NCBI GenBank assembly: GCA_004369085.1
Contig: ML210174.1
Span: forward strand, 1 to 64,000
From: Coprinopsis marcescibilis
Lineage: Eukaryota > Basidiomycota > Agaricomycetes > Agaricales > Psathyrellaceae
Direction of reading: 5' to 3'
Length of the DNA stretch: 64,000 bases
Position numbers and translations under genes: made by a program. Shown in pieces: positions 13,401-25,385 of this stretch (its first letter is position 1; every line of letters begins with the position of its first letter). The notes under the pieces are model-generated. The model was not told the DNA's origin, searched no databases, and saw only the letters and a program-made list of their open reading frames with translations.

Positions 13401-16352
13401 AATCTCATCCTGGTGACAAGGCAAAGACACAGCACAACGCCCTGCAACTCCTCGACAAGAGTGGAGTTGCCATTTTGATTCGTCTCCTTTTCTTCCCCAA
13501 GGTCCTTCGCAAGTCGCTCCTCTTCAGAATATTCGTCAACCTCTGTCAAAACGCTAAAACGCGAACGGAATTATTCAACTTCTTGCTGAGCATCCTGCAA
13601 GATGGCACCAGAGATCTTGCAGCTGTTGACAAGAGCTTTGCACAAATGTCCGTCCGGAGCTCCAAACCTCAAACCCCGAAGTCTGTGGGTAAGCAGAAAG
13701 TTGGCCCCGACTATCTCTCTGCGCTTTCTCTTCCTCCTTCACAAATCGAGGCATTCCCTGACTTGGTGGCCAAGAAGTGTTTGGATGCATTGACGTACAT
13801 TGTCACGGCAAACTCTCACGCCTCGTTGTTCTTCTTAACCGAACACGAACTTGGACTGCGGAAAACAACAATCAAGAAGGGCAAAGGCAAGGAGAAACAA
13901 GCCCCGCAATCCCACTACCCAATTGTGCTACTTCTCGGGCTCCTTGACCGCAAGCCTATTCTCCAAACCCCCGCAATCTTGGACTCCGTTGTTAATCTTC
14001 TCGCATCCGTCACACGCCCACTCTCGGAACTCAAAGATCGTCCAGTAGACCTTCCATCCGATGCGCCAGCAACATCGGCTCAAACTGAGACCAATGTCCC
14101 AGCACCAGCAGCTTCGTCGAGTGTATCCGCATCTAACGTCGGTGAAATTGCCCAGGCCGCTCCTGAACCTCAGCCCAGTAAGTGTGAAGTAATAATATAA
14201 TGATCGAGGGACCATACTGACGACTTCTAGCATCTGAGCCAACCCCTCAAAACACTGCAGATTCTGGTGCCAAGATAGAAACTGTCGAAGAGAAACTCCT
14301 TTTGGCAAACCCCCCTCAGATTCCTCACGCAGCTCTTCGCTTTATCGTCAACATTCTTACGATTGGTGAATGTCCTGCGAAAACATTCCAGCAGAGCATG
14401 AACTTGATTCAAAATCTATCGCACATATCTGACGCAAGGGATGTGATCGCCCAGGAACTCAAAGCAAAGGCTCAAGAATTCGGACGCACTTTGATCGGAG
14501 ATATCGACCAACTCATGAATACGCTTCAGTCTCAGAATGCGGACTCCATGACCAGTTGCATCGCTACCAAGTTCTCTCCAGCTTCATCAACTCAAGCGAA
14601 ACTTTTGCGTGTCCTCAAAACGATCGAACACATGTATTCTTCCAAGACTACGAGCGATCCTCAAAAGAAAGAGCAGGACGTCGAAAAGGTCCAGGGCATA
14701 TACGAGTCATTCAATTTCTCTAGCCTGTGGCAAAAGCTTGGCGAGTGTCTTTCCCTCATCGCTGACAACCCGGACACAGAGCATATCGCTACTGTCTTGC
14801 TTCCTCTGATCGAGTCCCTCATGGTCGTCTGTCAGCACGTCGGTTCCAAGGTTCAGTCCAGCAGGATATTGTCAGGTGCAATGTCACCGCGATCACCAAC
14901 AACGCCGCGAGAGTCGATGGAGTCACTCTTTATCATGTTCACTGACACTCACCGCAAACTCCTCAATCTCATGGTGCGCAATAACCCCAGCCTTATGAGT
15001 GGATCATTCTCTCTACTTGTCAACAATCCTCGTGTCCTGGACTTTGACAACAAGCGTAACTACTTCAACCAACAACTACATCGCCGGCCTACCAATGAAC
15101 GTGGCGAGAGAGAGCATCGTCACACTTTACCCCTCAACGTCCGTCGGGCCCGCGTCTTCGAAGATAGCTTCCAGCACTTGCAAAGGAAGACCGGTGACCA
15201 GATCAAATATGGCAAACTCAATGTCCGGTTCTACGACGAAGAGGGTGTGGATGCTGGTGGTGTGTCTCGAGAATGGTTCCAGATTCTGGCAAGACAAATG
15301 TTCGACCCCAACAACGCATTGTTCCAACCATGCGCTGCCGATAAACAGACATACCAGCCCAACAAGAACTCATGGGTGAACCCAGAGCATCTATCCTTCT
15401 TCAAGTTTGTTGGGCGGGTTATCGGCAAGGCTATCTACGATGGTCGACTACTCGATGCCTACTTTGCGAAGAGTTTGTATCGTCAGCTTTTGGGCAAGCC
15501 TGTTGACTATCGCGACGTCGAATGGGTCGATCCTGAGTACTATAAATCCCTGTGCTGGATCCTGGAGAACGATCCTACTTTGCTTGAGCTGACATTTAGC
15601 GTCGAAGCAGATGAGGTACGTTATATGCAATTCTCATATCCGGATGCCAGCTGACACCGGACCATAGTTTGGCGTGAACCGCATTATTCCCTTGAAGGAA
15701 GGAGGAGAACACATACCCGTGACATTGGAGAACCGAACCGAATTTGTGCAGCTGTCCGCTCGTTACCGACTCTATTCCTCAATCAAAGACCAAATCGAAA
15801 GCCTTTCCGGCGGGTTCTATGAAATCATACCAAAGGATTTGATCACAATCGTAGGTTTCAGCTATCAAAACCCCAGCTGCATTTCTAATGATCCTCTTAG
15901 TTTAATGAACAAGAATTAGAACTCCTAATTTCAGGAACCCCTGATATCGATGTTGACGAATGGCGGGCGGCCACTGACTACGTTGGATATACCAGCTCCG
16001 ACCCCAACATTGTCTGGTGGTGGAGAGCTCTGAAGTCCTTCAACCGGGATGAGAGGGCCAAGGTGTTGAGTTTCGCGACGGGTACTTCAAGAGTTCCTTT
16101 GAATGGCTTCACCGACTTGCAAGGCGTACAAGGCGTACAACGATTCTCCATTCATCGTGCATATGGCGAGAATGACCGACTGCCTCAAGCCCACACTTGT
16201 GAGTGTCTTGTATATATTGGTCTGGTCTCTTGTCTGATCCCCTTTCAGGTTTCAATCAGATTGACCTTCCTCAATATTCGACCTACGAGATGCTTCGACA
16301 ACAGTTGTTGATGGCTATTAACGAAGGTGGCGAAGGCTTTGCATTCAGTTAA
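4433..16352 (+). CDS. TOM1: HECT-type E3 ubiquitin ligase Tom1/HUWE1 family
   Basis: A giant E3 ubiquitin ligase of roughly 3,550-3,600 residues spread over about 20 exons. The N-terminus (MKIVHKSKRPTPPVAEFINT, joined across an intron at 4472-4538) and the helical-repeat regions to about 8.2 kb fit the DUF908 and DUF913 regions of Tom1/HUWE1. A UBA domain follows near 8820-8935 (HLLTDMGFPRSAAERAL). A strongly acidic Asp/Glu tract lies at about 11290-11600. A DUF4414/UBM region lies near 12965-13160, with two copies of a motif like DPDFLEALPDDMREEVL. The HECT domain starts near 15050 and contains VRFYDEEGVDAGGVSREW and FVGRVIGKAIYDGRLLDAY. The catalytic Cys is in AHTCFNQIDLPQY, and its codon is split by the intron 16199-16248. 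The protein ends in EGFAFS. As in other fungal members I see no WWE domain. Known roles of the family include degradation of excess ribosomal proteins and histones. I see no break in the frame. Confidence 0.96.
11290..11600 (+). repeat. Acidic low-complexity tract inside TOM1
   Basis: These roughly 300 bases are built largely of GAT/GAC/GAA/GAG codons and encode a run of Asp and Glu with few other residues. An acidic tract at this place, between the armadillo-like region and the UBM region, is usual for the Tom1/HUWE1 family and fits binding to basic substrates such as histones and unassembled ribosomal proteins. Because of the codon composition, other frames are also open here. They are shadows. 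Confidence 0.85.
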
Positions 16353-16682
16353 GATAACGACTGTTCGGGGAAATCATCATGCAATCATCAGAGACATAAG
16401 TTGTAGCACCTAACTATTCCAATAGCACTGTAGACAATTCAAACTGTATTATCACAACCATACTTCATTCTATTTCATTCTTTCTCACCGATTTGAGATA
16501 TGTTCACCCCTCTATAATAACCGGTAAACTGGATGGAATTACTGCGGTTGCCATCCGGCTAACAACGACCTGCGAAAGCCGGAGAATGCGGCTACCGACA
16601 ATAAATCATAGTATATAGCAGTGACCACAATGTCGACGCTTAACTTCTCCTACCTCACTCCGTCCAGATACATATCATAAAC
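16353..16682. other. Intergenic region between TOM1 and the MDR oxidoreductase
   Basis: About 330 AT-richer bases lie between the TOM1 stop and the next start on the same strand. They must hold the TOM1 3' UTR and the oxidoreductase promoter. I see no open frame worth reporting and no structured element. Confidence 0.6.
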
Positions 16683-18145
16683 ATGCGTGGTTACGTCGTC
16701 AAGGAACTCATTCACCACTCCAAGATTCCTCTCTCAACCGACCTCCCCGAGCCACAAGCCACAGGGAAGCAAGTTGTAGTTGACGTGTATAGCACTGGCC
16801 TCAACTTCTTCGATGTATGTTCAGTGTTCAAGTCGCTCTCTTTCTATACTTAGACGCTCATTTCATGGGGTCATGCTATCCCCTAGATTCTCCAAGCTCA
16901 AGGAAAATACCAGACCAAGCCGGCCCTGCCATTCACCTTTGGCACAGAGTTCGCAGGTCGGATCTCACAAAACTCTCCTATCCCACAAGGATGCACATTG
17001 AAGCGCGGAGACCGCGTTTTTGGCGCGCAGCTGGGTGCCTTTGCGGATAAAGTTAGCGTTGAGTGGGACAGGCTGATTCCTTTACCCGATAATGTTTCGT
17101 TTGATCAAGGAGCAGGTGAGTTTGAGTTAGTCTGACACCGACAAGGGGGACTTCCCCTGATGATTGTGCCTTGTCCAACTTCCTCTGACCTCGGTGTTCC
17201 CGGTTAGGGTTGTTTATCACCTGGCCTACAAGCTACGAAGCTCTTGTTGGACGTGCAGAATTGAGGGCAGGTGAGTTAAAGCGAATGCGACTGTTGAAAC
17301 GTTCAAGCTGACAAGAATCTGTCTCATAGGGGAATGGGTTCTTGTTACGGCCGCTGCAGGAGGTGTAGGGATTGCCGCTGTCCAGATTGCCAAAGGTAAC
17401 GTTCATTCCATAACAGTAGCCTGTTGAGTTGACTGTATACTAATCTGCAATCTTATAGCATTGGGTGCCAAAGTGATTGCGGCCGCAGGGTCAGAAAGCA
17501 AGATTGAAGTTGCCAAGAAATATGGTGGTGCAGACTATGGTGTGAATTACACGAAGCCTGGTTGGCAGAAGGAAGTGTTGGCTTTGACCGGGGGCAAGGG
17601 TGTGGACATTATTTATGACCCTGTTGGTATGATCAACGGTACGGCGGTGTTCCTCGCTTAGAAACGAATGAAAACTGACATCGCTGTCGCCTAGACGCCT
17701 TGAAATGCATTGCCTGGAAGGGGCGTGCGTTGGTTATTGGTTTTGCGGGCGGTAACATTGAAAAGGTAACTACATTCCATAAGGCCCCTTGGCTATACAC
17801 ATTTGCTGATTCGACTAGGTACCCATGAACATCATCCTCCTCAAGAACGTCTCGCTGGTAGGACTCCACTGGGGCGCATACACCCGTATGTTTGAACCTT
17901 CTTCTAGGTCTTTTTGAGTGATTCTTACTACCATTCACTTAGTGAAAGAGCCATCGCGTGTCCCAGTCGTATGGAAGGATATTCTTGAACTCTTTGCGAC
18001 GGGGCGCACCAAACCTGTCGTGTATAACCAGGTGTGGAAGCTCGAGGAACTCTCCCAAGGGCTCGGCGCACTCGAGCGTCGCGAGACCTGGGGCAAAGCC
18101 ATCGTCAAGGTCCGCCAGGATGATACCCCTAAACAAAAGCTGTAG
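16683..18145 (+). CDS. Zinc-independent MDR-family NADPH:quinone oxidoreductase-like protein
   Basis: A medium-chain dehydrogenase/reductase of the quinone oxidoreductase (QOR) branch. Pieced together over about eight exons, it starts MRGYVVKELIHHSKIP. It shows GLNFFDILQAQGKYQ, which replaces the zinc-ligand region of alcohol dehydrogenases, and FTFGTEFAGRI. The Rossmann nucleotide site is VLVTAAAGGVGIAAVQIAKA (about 17338-17460), followed by GAKVIAAAGSESK. The Asp/Tyr-rich YDPVG comes next, and the C-terminus is DDTPKQKL with stop at 18143-18145. I see none of the usual zinc-binding Cys. Likely NADPH-dependent reduction of quinones or enones in the cytosol; the true substrate cannot be read from the sequence. 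The last three residues (QKL) are reminiscent of, but do not match, a peroxisomal PTS1. The stop lies only 55 bases from the convergent RRN5-like gene. Confidence 0.9.
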
Positions 18146-18200
18146 CTGGTTATCAAATTAGACGTAAATTACTTTTGTATGCGTAAACACATTGTACTGT

Positions 18201-20230
18201 TCATGCCAATTCATATTCTTCCCATAGGTCGCTCTCGTAGTCGATTGACTTTCTCAAGTCTTTCGCATCGAGCATCTTGTCTGCCAGGCACTGCTCCCGG
18301 AACTCGTCCGGATCTTCATCCTCGATTGAGTCTTCTGGAAGGTGTTGATATGACGGGGGCAAGTAGATGTGCGGTGCGAATAGGCGTTGGTGGACAGAAG
18401 AATCTGTCGGATAGACACTGTCCTCGTCATTCGAACTCTCAGCCGCTTCCATTGGTTCGTCCAGAAGCTTAGCGCAATACTCTGCCTTGCTTATCATCCG
18501 AGCACCCATCATCTCTAGGGTATCCCTAATGTCTTCAACAGAAATCTACAAGGTAGTGAGAATCGTGAAAATTTGAATAAAATGACAGGCAACGAACCGT
18601 CCTGGAATCTGCCCTAATCCTCCAAGCTTTGGTGTTGCGCTTCAACGACGCTTGATGCATGCTGGTTCTCAACGTTCGGCTAACGACCTCGGTGATAAAT
18701 TCCGCAGCAATGTCACTCAAGAGTCGTATCGTGGATGCTGAAATCCCGGGTTTCTTGACGTCAAGTGAGTCGCCATATTCCTCACGATGGTCGGAAGTAA
18801 AGATTCTGTCGAAAGAACAATACATCGGATGTCTATTAAATGTCGAAAGCTAAAAGGGCGTACCTGATTAACTTGGCAAGGACATTGAGGTTGAGGAATC
18901 CGATGCCCTCCTCGACCAACGTTTCACCATCGATGCCATCCTCTTGGAGATCGTGTTTGGCTCTGGTAAAGGCGGTCATGCCTCCTTTTTGACCAGAAGC
19001 GTATTCGACATCTGGATCATCTTCAACCTCGAGTGGAACCGAATTGGCATCCTTGCCGCTGATAGGTGTCGAAGGATTGCTATTGGCGGGCGACGGCGGA
19101 GGGGGATTTTCCGGCGTCTCGAAACGCACCTTCTTGGTCCTCTCCTTCTCATTCTTCGGGCGACGCAATTTCGTTTGTCGGCCAGGTTGCAACTTGACAG
19201 AAGTCATATCAGCCGTTTTCCCTGCCTTGAGTGCTCGTTGACGTCTCATGTAGAGCCTCTTTTTCAGCCGGCGGCGAGTCGCGGGATCGAGGTTATCAAG
19301 ATTTAGTCCCTCTTCCACATTATCCTCAGCCTTCTCTCCATCCTCCAAGTCCACATTCCCTTCTTCGTCAACGTTCATTTTTGCATCTGTCAGTTCCAGT
19401 ATCCGCACTCCCGTTTGAGGTTGATTGAAAGAAGAAGAAGAAGAAGCTTGAGCAGGTTGCACCGGTGTCGCCGCTTGGGCATTGGCAGGAGTGACAGACC
19501 TAGACCGGGAACGAGTGCGTACAGGCTGTGGCGAAGCAGAGCCCTCCCGCCGCTGCGCATGAGCGTCTGCACCACCTTGTGTCGATTCATACGTGGCGCG
19601 AATGGATTCTGGTACGGCGGCAAGGTTCAAAGACGCATCGTGCACCGCCCGAATCCACCCTTCCATCACTTCAAGCTCTGGAGTATTAAAAGTTCTGTCT
19701 CCGGTGACCAGCATATGATCATCGCCAGACCTGTCCGGCAGAATCCATTCCAAGACGTCCGCCTGCCCCTGCTCAAACTCGACCCACTCTTCTGACATCT
19801 CCTTTGCGAAAGGTGCCGCAGCCATGGCATCGCGTCCTCTCCGTCTTCTTCCCCCTTTTTCTCCTCCTTCTGCGTTATCACCCTGTTGTTCGACATGCTG
19901 ATCTGCATCTTCCTCCTCTTTCTGCTGCAGCTCCGCGGCCCTATCCAACGCGTCCAGATACGCAACCACGTCCAGTGTGTTCTTGCTTCTAATACTTGCT
20001 GCAATGAGGTCGGGGCGCAGGCGGGAGTAACGTGTCAGAGCTCGGAAGAACTGCTCCTTTTCCCTAGCTGTCCAGTAGCTGTTCGGATACAGAAAGGACG
20101 CCAAAAATTCACTATCCTCGTCTGGTTTCGCGTCTTCTCCCCTTGGCCCCAGCAACTCCAGAACTTGCTCGCTGTGTCGCTTGAGAGATTCGCAGTACGC
20201 TAAATTGAGAGGCGCATTCCTCTGAGCCAT
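18201..20230 (-). CDS. RRN5: RRN5-like subunit of the RNA polymerase I upstream activation factor (SANT domain)
   Basis: A nuclear protein of about 600 residues that begins MAQRNAPLNLAYCESLKRHS. Residues about 50-100 form a SANT/Myb-like domain: YWTAREKEQFFRALTRYSR followed by RPDLIAASIRSKNTLDVVAY. This spacing and composition are those of Rrn5, a subunit of the factor that recruits RNA polymerase I in yeast. The middle is low-complexity with basic clusters, including RRRLKKRLYMRRQRALKAG. Two further exons add LLSDIAAEFITEVVSRTL and a conserved-looking ISVEDIRDTLEMMGAR (about 18500-18545); these have the feel of a histone-fold helix pair, which is my inference. The tail is acidic and ends YESDLWEEYELA at 18201. 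The start is the first ATG of a long uninterrupted first exon. Confidence 0.75.
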
Positions 20231-20604
20231 CTAAGCCTCATATAAGTAAGAGCATGTGTAGTTTTGTCGTGATATAGAGAGGAAACATGGAGAGTTCAGG
20301 TGCAATTGCCTGCGAGTTTGGAACAAAAACCAGTTCAAGGCAGGTCTTGCCGAAAAAGCAGTGTCGGGGTTAATTCCCACGTCGGCTGTCTGGCCGTCAA
20401 TCGGCATCCGGATCACCTCCGTCTGGGCGCCTCTCTGCCTCCGAGCGACTCGTGAATTCAATCCATAAATTGCAAGTGGGAGAGACAGTACATGGGTAGA
20501 CTGAAAATTGTTCGGCCATTTGAATTAAAGAAAGTATGTAGTAGGCATTATCCACCAAAAACAGTGTTGCTAACAGAATGTGGCATAACAGTCGTCTTCT
20601 TTAC
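20231..20604. other. Intergenic region between the RRN5-like and acyl-CoA synthetase genes
   Basis: These 374 bases lie upstream of the RRN5-like start and downstream of the acyl-CoA synthetase stop. Both genes are on the minus strand, so the region holds one promoter and one 3' UTR. A minus-strand open frame at 20231-20461 abuts the RRN5-like start but shows no family features. Confidence 0.5.
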
Positions 20605-23572
20605 TTAGAGGTTAGCTAATGGTTCCCGGGCGGTACCATTTGCCTTTCGCAGCTCCCAATGTCGCTTGGCCAGTTTTCTCAATTCTCCCTTGATGATTTT
20701 CCCAGATGGTGTTTGCTCTGTAATCCAGTCAATGTCTTGGACAAGGAATCTTACGTGATATCACATACCAAATGGCATGTTGTGCATGACAATCATTACT
20801 GGCACAGCGAACCTGGGAAGCCTTGAACTTGCCGTCAGCGTGTCTCCTCGGATTTGAAGCAAAAATGTCGAAGACACGCGGAGCATATTATTCGAGGCTT
20901 ACCTAGTGCGGACCTGGGCAATGAGTGCGCTCTCAGTGATACTCGATTGGAACATTGGCTTTATCGACACGACCGCAGCCACAAGTTCCCCTAGACGCTC
21001 GTCGGGGACTCCGACCGCGGCCGCTTCATGAACCCTCGGATCAGCATAGAGAGCATTCTCCACCGAGACAGAGTCCTTGAGGAGAACACGGCAGCGCATA
21101 CAAAAGAAGGTGTGTCAGTCTCACGTTGACCACGGAAAACGGAGAAACTAACAATATTTTCTCCTCCTCGAATGATGATATCTTTAACTGGGCAGAGTTC
21201 AATCAGACTCTGCCGCCCGGCGCGCAGTGAGAAGAGAGGAGCCACCTACTTCTGTCCTTGATGTAGAGGAACCCCTCTTCGTCTAGATAACCAAGGTCGC
21301 CAGTTCTCAACCACCCGTCCGCGGTTATCACCTTCTGCGTCGCATCTTAAAAAAGGTGTCAAAACGTCCATATCGGAGTCCACACACGGACTAGCCGCGA
21401 GCTAGCGCAAGGGCCTTTCCATGTCTCGCACCGCCGACTCACCAGGATCGCACCAATAACCTTTCATTACATTAGGTCCGCGTCTAAAAGAAAAATGAGA
21501 GATTCAGAAGGACGAACAACATGCAACGAGAAGTGAACCTACATCCAAACTTCTCCGGCAGAACCCGTCGGGACAGATATTCCGTTTTGAATGATTTTGA
21601 TATCATTGACGGGCGAAGCTCGTCCTCTAGACGAGACAAGGTTTAGCGCGACGTAGAAAGAGTTATGAGTAGTGTGTGTACACACGTGCTGTTAGGTCGC
21701 ATAATATAATCTTCGCCTGCAGCCTACGAAACGGCGTCTTAAGAAGATGTGCCGAGTTCAAATCAGGCTCATCTACTCACAGATACGGCTATTGAATTTG
21801 TCTCTGTCAGGCCATATCCCTGAGTCCTATGTCAATAATCAGCTCTACAGTTTCCCAGACCGCGGACAATGGATGGCACGAACATGATCGCAGAAGGATA
21901 AGCTTTGCGGGCGCGAGGTACAAGGGAATCTGGCGCTGGTGCGCCGCCAAAAAGCAAGCCTTCTAGATTGTGTCCTGCCAGCGAACTCTCGATCAAGTCC
22001 GAGACCATGGACGGGACTCTAGATGGAGAATCTCAGATGAAATTTTGAGAAGCGCGACGATTGACTGACCCCCCTGCCACGGTGACATTTTCCCGCCTAA
22101 TTAACCTGTTTCGGGGTCAGCACTCCCGTAGTCATGAGAGGCGACCATCGAGAGCTTACCTGACGCCTGGAAACGACGTGAGCGAGTGAAGTGGAGTAAG
22201 ACGACAAAAAGGGTTGCGAATACCTTCTTCAACGTCCCATTTCCTCATCAGAACGATCTTCATACCGGTCATGGTAGCCATCATCTAGAACGAGCGAGTT
22301 GGAGCAAGATTCGGTTGATATTGTGAAGAAGAGGACCAACCGAGTATGAAGTCGATCCAGTAACATGGAATAGTGGTACCGCCACAAGTGCTGCTTTCTG
22401 CGGAGAAGGCGTCGTGTTTTTAGATGGAAGGTCTTCTCCCCGCCGAAGAGCAGCTCTGAAGCCTCCGACTAGAACCTGAGCATTCCATGCGAACGTCAGT
22501 TATCCTCAACAGTGACCAATCTCCCGCTTACATTCAACACGTTCGTCAAGAACTGGCGTTGTGTACTTAGCACACCCTTTGGCAGGCCAGTGGTTCCTAG
22601 AATGCGGTCAGAGGTATAGAGAGGTGATCCGAGCACAAGGGTGTACCAGAAGTAAAGATTACGGTGGCATTATCTTCTGGCTGAATATGGATGTCGCGTC
22701 CTAGATCGTCAAGGGATGAACGAGCCTCATCTACAGAGTTTAACACGTCGTGAAATGAATGCATTCCATCGAACCGGGTTTGTGGCGGGGAGATGACGAT
22801 GAATTGGCTGTCCCATGGGGCAGCCTTGTCAAGTATCAGTGGCTGGAGCAAGATTGCGCGTTCGCTATCGAGAAAGACGAGTTTACAGCCCGTGTGAACG
22901 AGACAGTGACGTAGGGGAGCGATTGGAAGCCATCTGAAAATCAAAAAGATGCTGAACGCTAAACCGGAGCTGAGATGAAGAAAGCTAGTCACATACGCGT
23001 TTGGCAGGACGGCAACAGCACCAATGAGATCTTGAAACGAGTAAGGTCAAGGTTTTCGTGACAGAAAGCTAATCGACGCGTACGACATGCCCAGAAAACG
23101 ACGAGAAACTCGGGGCAATTGCGGGAGCAAATTGCGATTCGATCACCTAGTAATTAGGCGTATATGATGTTATTTTTAGATATGAAGATAACGGAAAGAG
23201 GTTACCCTTGGAAACTGCAAAGACGCGAAGAAGGGTGTGTGCGACCTTGAGAACTTGGATGTGGACCTGGGCGTAGGTCAAGCGCTGGTCCTCATAAACT
23301 ATATAGGTGTGTGGGGCATAATCTGCGACTGCGGCGAGCCAAAAATTGCGGAGGGAGGGCCAAAGGTTTTTGTACACGCGCTGCAGCCTGCCATCAACGA
23401 TGAGGGTCTGGATGGCGTGTATGTTGCCGTCTGCGCAGAGAATGTCCTCGGCTGTGGGGGTGGAGCACGATGAGCAGTGTGTGGGGAACGACGAGGAAGA
23501 ACGAACTATGTTGGAGGGACCTTGCGGGGAACTTGAATGGCTGGACCATGGCGACAAGAGCTTTCTGCACAT
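20605..23572 (-). CDS. AMP-dependent acyl-CoA synthetase/ligase family protein
   Basis: An adenylate-forming enzyme that activates a carboxylic acid with ATP and probably transfers it to CoA. The gene is cut into many small exons. Read in order on the minus strand they give [19 protein letters not shown]; the adenylate P-loop [12 protein letters not shown], split by an intron near 22585-22640; [40 protein letters not shown] with [26 protein letters not shown]; and the C-terminal catalytic Lys in [14 protein letters not shown]. It ends AREPLANL and stop at 20605-20607. All core motifs are present, so it is probably active. The start is uncertain: the frame runs up to a GTG at 23659, the first in-frame ATG is at 23572, and an upstream exon is possible. 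The substrate is unknown; medium/long-chain fatty acid or aryl acid are both possible. It is divergent from RPB3. Confidence 0.85.
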
Positions 23573-23749
23573 ACTGCAGTGGGCATACGCTTTTATGGAG
23601 GCGGCCCAACTCCCACAGTGCAACCTCCATAATATCCGCGGACGAAACACACTCCCCACACTCCGCCATCACCGACACTCCGGCCGCATATGCCGGCCGT
23701 TCGGATAGTTTTCATATCGGCCGCCTGCGCTTGTTCCGGTGCGACCATC

Positions 23750-25092
23750 ATGAACGCCCCAGATTCCTTCAACGAGCCAATCGTCAGAGTCCGCGAGCTC
23801 AAGAAAGACAGAGTTAACTTTGTCCTCGAGAATGTCGACCTTGCGTATGTCTTATCTTCCACATTCTATCCACTTGCTTATCCATGTCAATCCTAGCTTT
23901 GCCAATTCCTTTAGGCGCGTGGTCATGGCCGACATTCCCACTGTTGGTACGCCTATTGCTTTGCTGTAGTCTACCCTTTCGTCTCACCCAGTCCAAAAGC
24001 CATTGATCTAGTCGAGTTCGAGGCAAATACAACAGTGCTACCCGACGAATACATCGCCCATCGACTCGGCCTGATCCCACTCGTCAGCGCGAACTGCGAG
24101 GACGCCATTCGATACACAAGGGTCAGTCTTGTCTATCAAAGACCACCACAACCACTGAACAGGCTCTAGGATTGCACATGTCTTTCCCAATGCTCATATT
24201 GTGCTGTACAACTGCGTCTCGACGTGACCTGCAATGACGACAACACAATGGAAGTCACAAGCAACCATCTCGAAGTTGTGCCCTTCCAAGACGACTTTAT
24301 CCACGACAACCTCGAACACGGAGACGAAAAGGCGAAGCGGTCGCAATTCTTCGGGCACCCAGTCGGAAAACGTTGGTAACCCAATGGTCCTTGTCCAGAC
24401 TCGTTCTAACCCACCACAGAGGACCCTGGCGTCCCACCCGTCCTCATCGCCAAAATTCGCAAAGGGCAAGAGCTGAGAGTGAGATGTGTAGCCAAAAAGG
24501 TGCGTCTCCATCCTTTCCACCCTTAACCCAACCCAACCCAAAACCACACCAGGGTATCGCCAAAGAACACGCCAAATGGTCGCCCTGCTCCGCCGTCTCC
24601 TTCGAATACGACCCCTACAACAAACTCCGCCACACCGCATACTGGTTCGAAACCGACTCACGCGCAGAATGGCCCGTCAGCGAAAACGGCAAGGAGGAAG
24701 AGGAACCACGCGACGACGAGGTGTTTGACTTTAATGCCGCACCCAACAAGTTTTACTTTGAGATAGAGACCGATGGGAGCTTGTCACCTGAAGACGTTGT
24801 CGAGAGAGGGTTGAATGAGCTGCAAAACAAGCTTGCCAACCTTCTTCTGGGTCTCAAGGCGGGACCAGATGAAATGCTCGAGGATTGGACGGATTCCCAA
24901 CCACAAGCACCAGTCGCTGCTCCCACAAATGGTGGTTCATGGGGTGAGGGCACAGGTGGTTGGGGTCGAGGATCTAGTCCAGCGCGCACGGGTGCTGGAA
25001 GCGGTGGTTGGAACACAAGTCCCGGCGCCGGCGGCTCATCGTCTGCATGGGGGGCCAGCCCTGAAAGACAAATCGGTAGCTGGAACGCGTAA
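23750..25092 (+). CDS. RPB3: DNA-directed RNA polymerase II subunit RPB3, with a Gly/Trp-rich C-terminal tail
   Basis: The alpha-like subunit of RNA polymerase II. The start is the ATG at 23750: [20 protein letters not shown], then [19 protein letters not shown] across an intron, then [19 protein letters not shown]. The zinc-site Cys cluster is [14 protein letters not shown]. Later come [38 protein letters not shown] and the alpha-motif [18 protein letters not shown] with [13 protein letters not shown], which is the dimerisation helix for RPB11. After the conserved end (about 24900) the protein runs on for about 60 residues rich in Gly, Ser and Trp, with WG/GW pairs (SWGEG, GGWGRG, GGWN, AWGA, SWNA). 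Stop at 25090-25092. The core is unambiguous. The tail is not part of the polymerase fold. Confidence 0.95.
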
Positions 25093-25385
25093 CTCGTTCA
25101 CCAAAATATAGTTTGTATATTATTTGTAATAGATTCCTGCTTTTAAGCATTAGTATTCCTAGTCTAGTAGATACTTTCGGAATTCGTAGTCGTTATTCTA
25201 AAGGTGGATTCTAAATGAATGACTGGAGATGAGGGGAAAGCATAGCAGCGGATATAGACTTTCGAAGAGGCGCTAGACAGAAATGGTCATAACTGCGATA
25301 GCGCAAAGCAAAAAGGTTTTGGGGCCGACACGGCGGAATGAAAGGCACGAAGTACCAGTCTTCTCTCTTTCATTATGTCCCCCAA
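25093..25385. other. Convergent 3' gap between RPB3 and the MscS channel gene
   Basis: These 293 bases separate two convergent stop codons. They are AT-rich at first (possible poly(A) region near 25100-25160) and contain no convincing frame. Confidence 0.5.
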
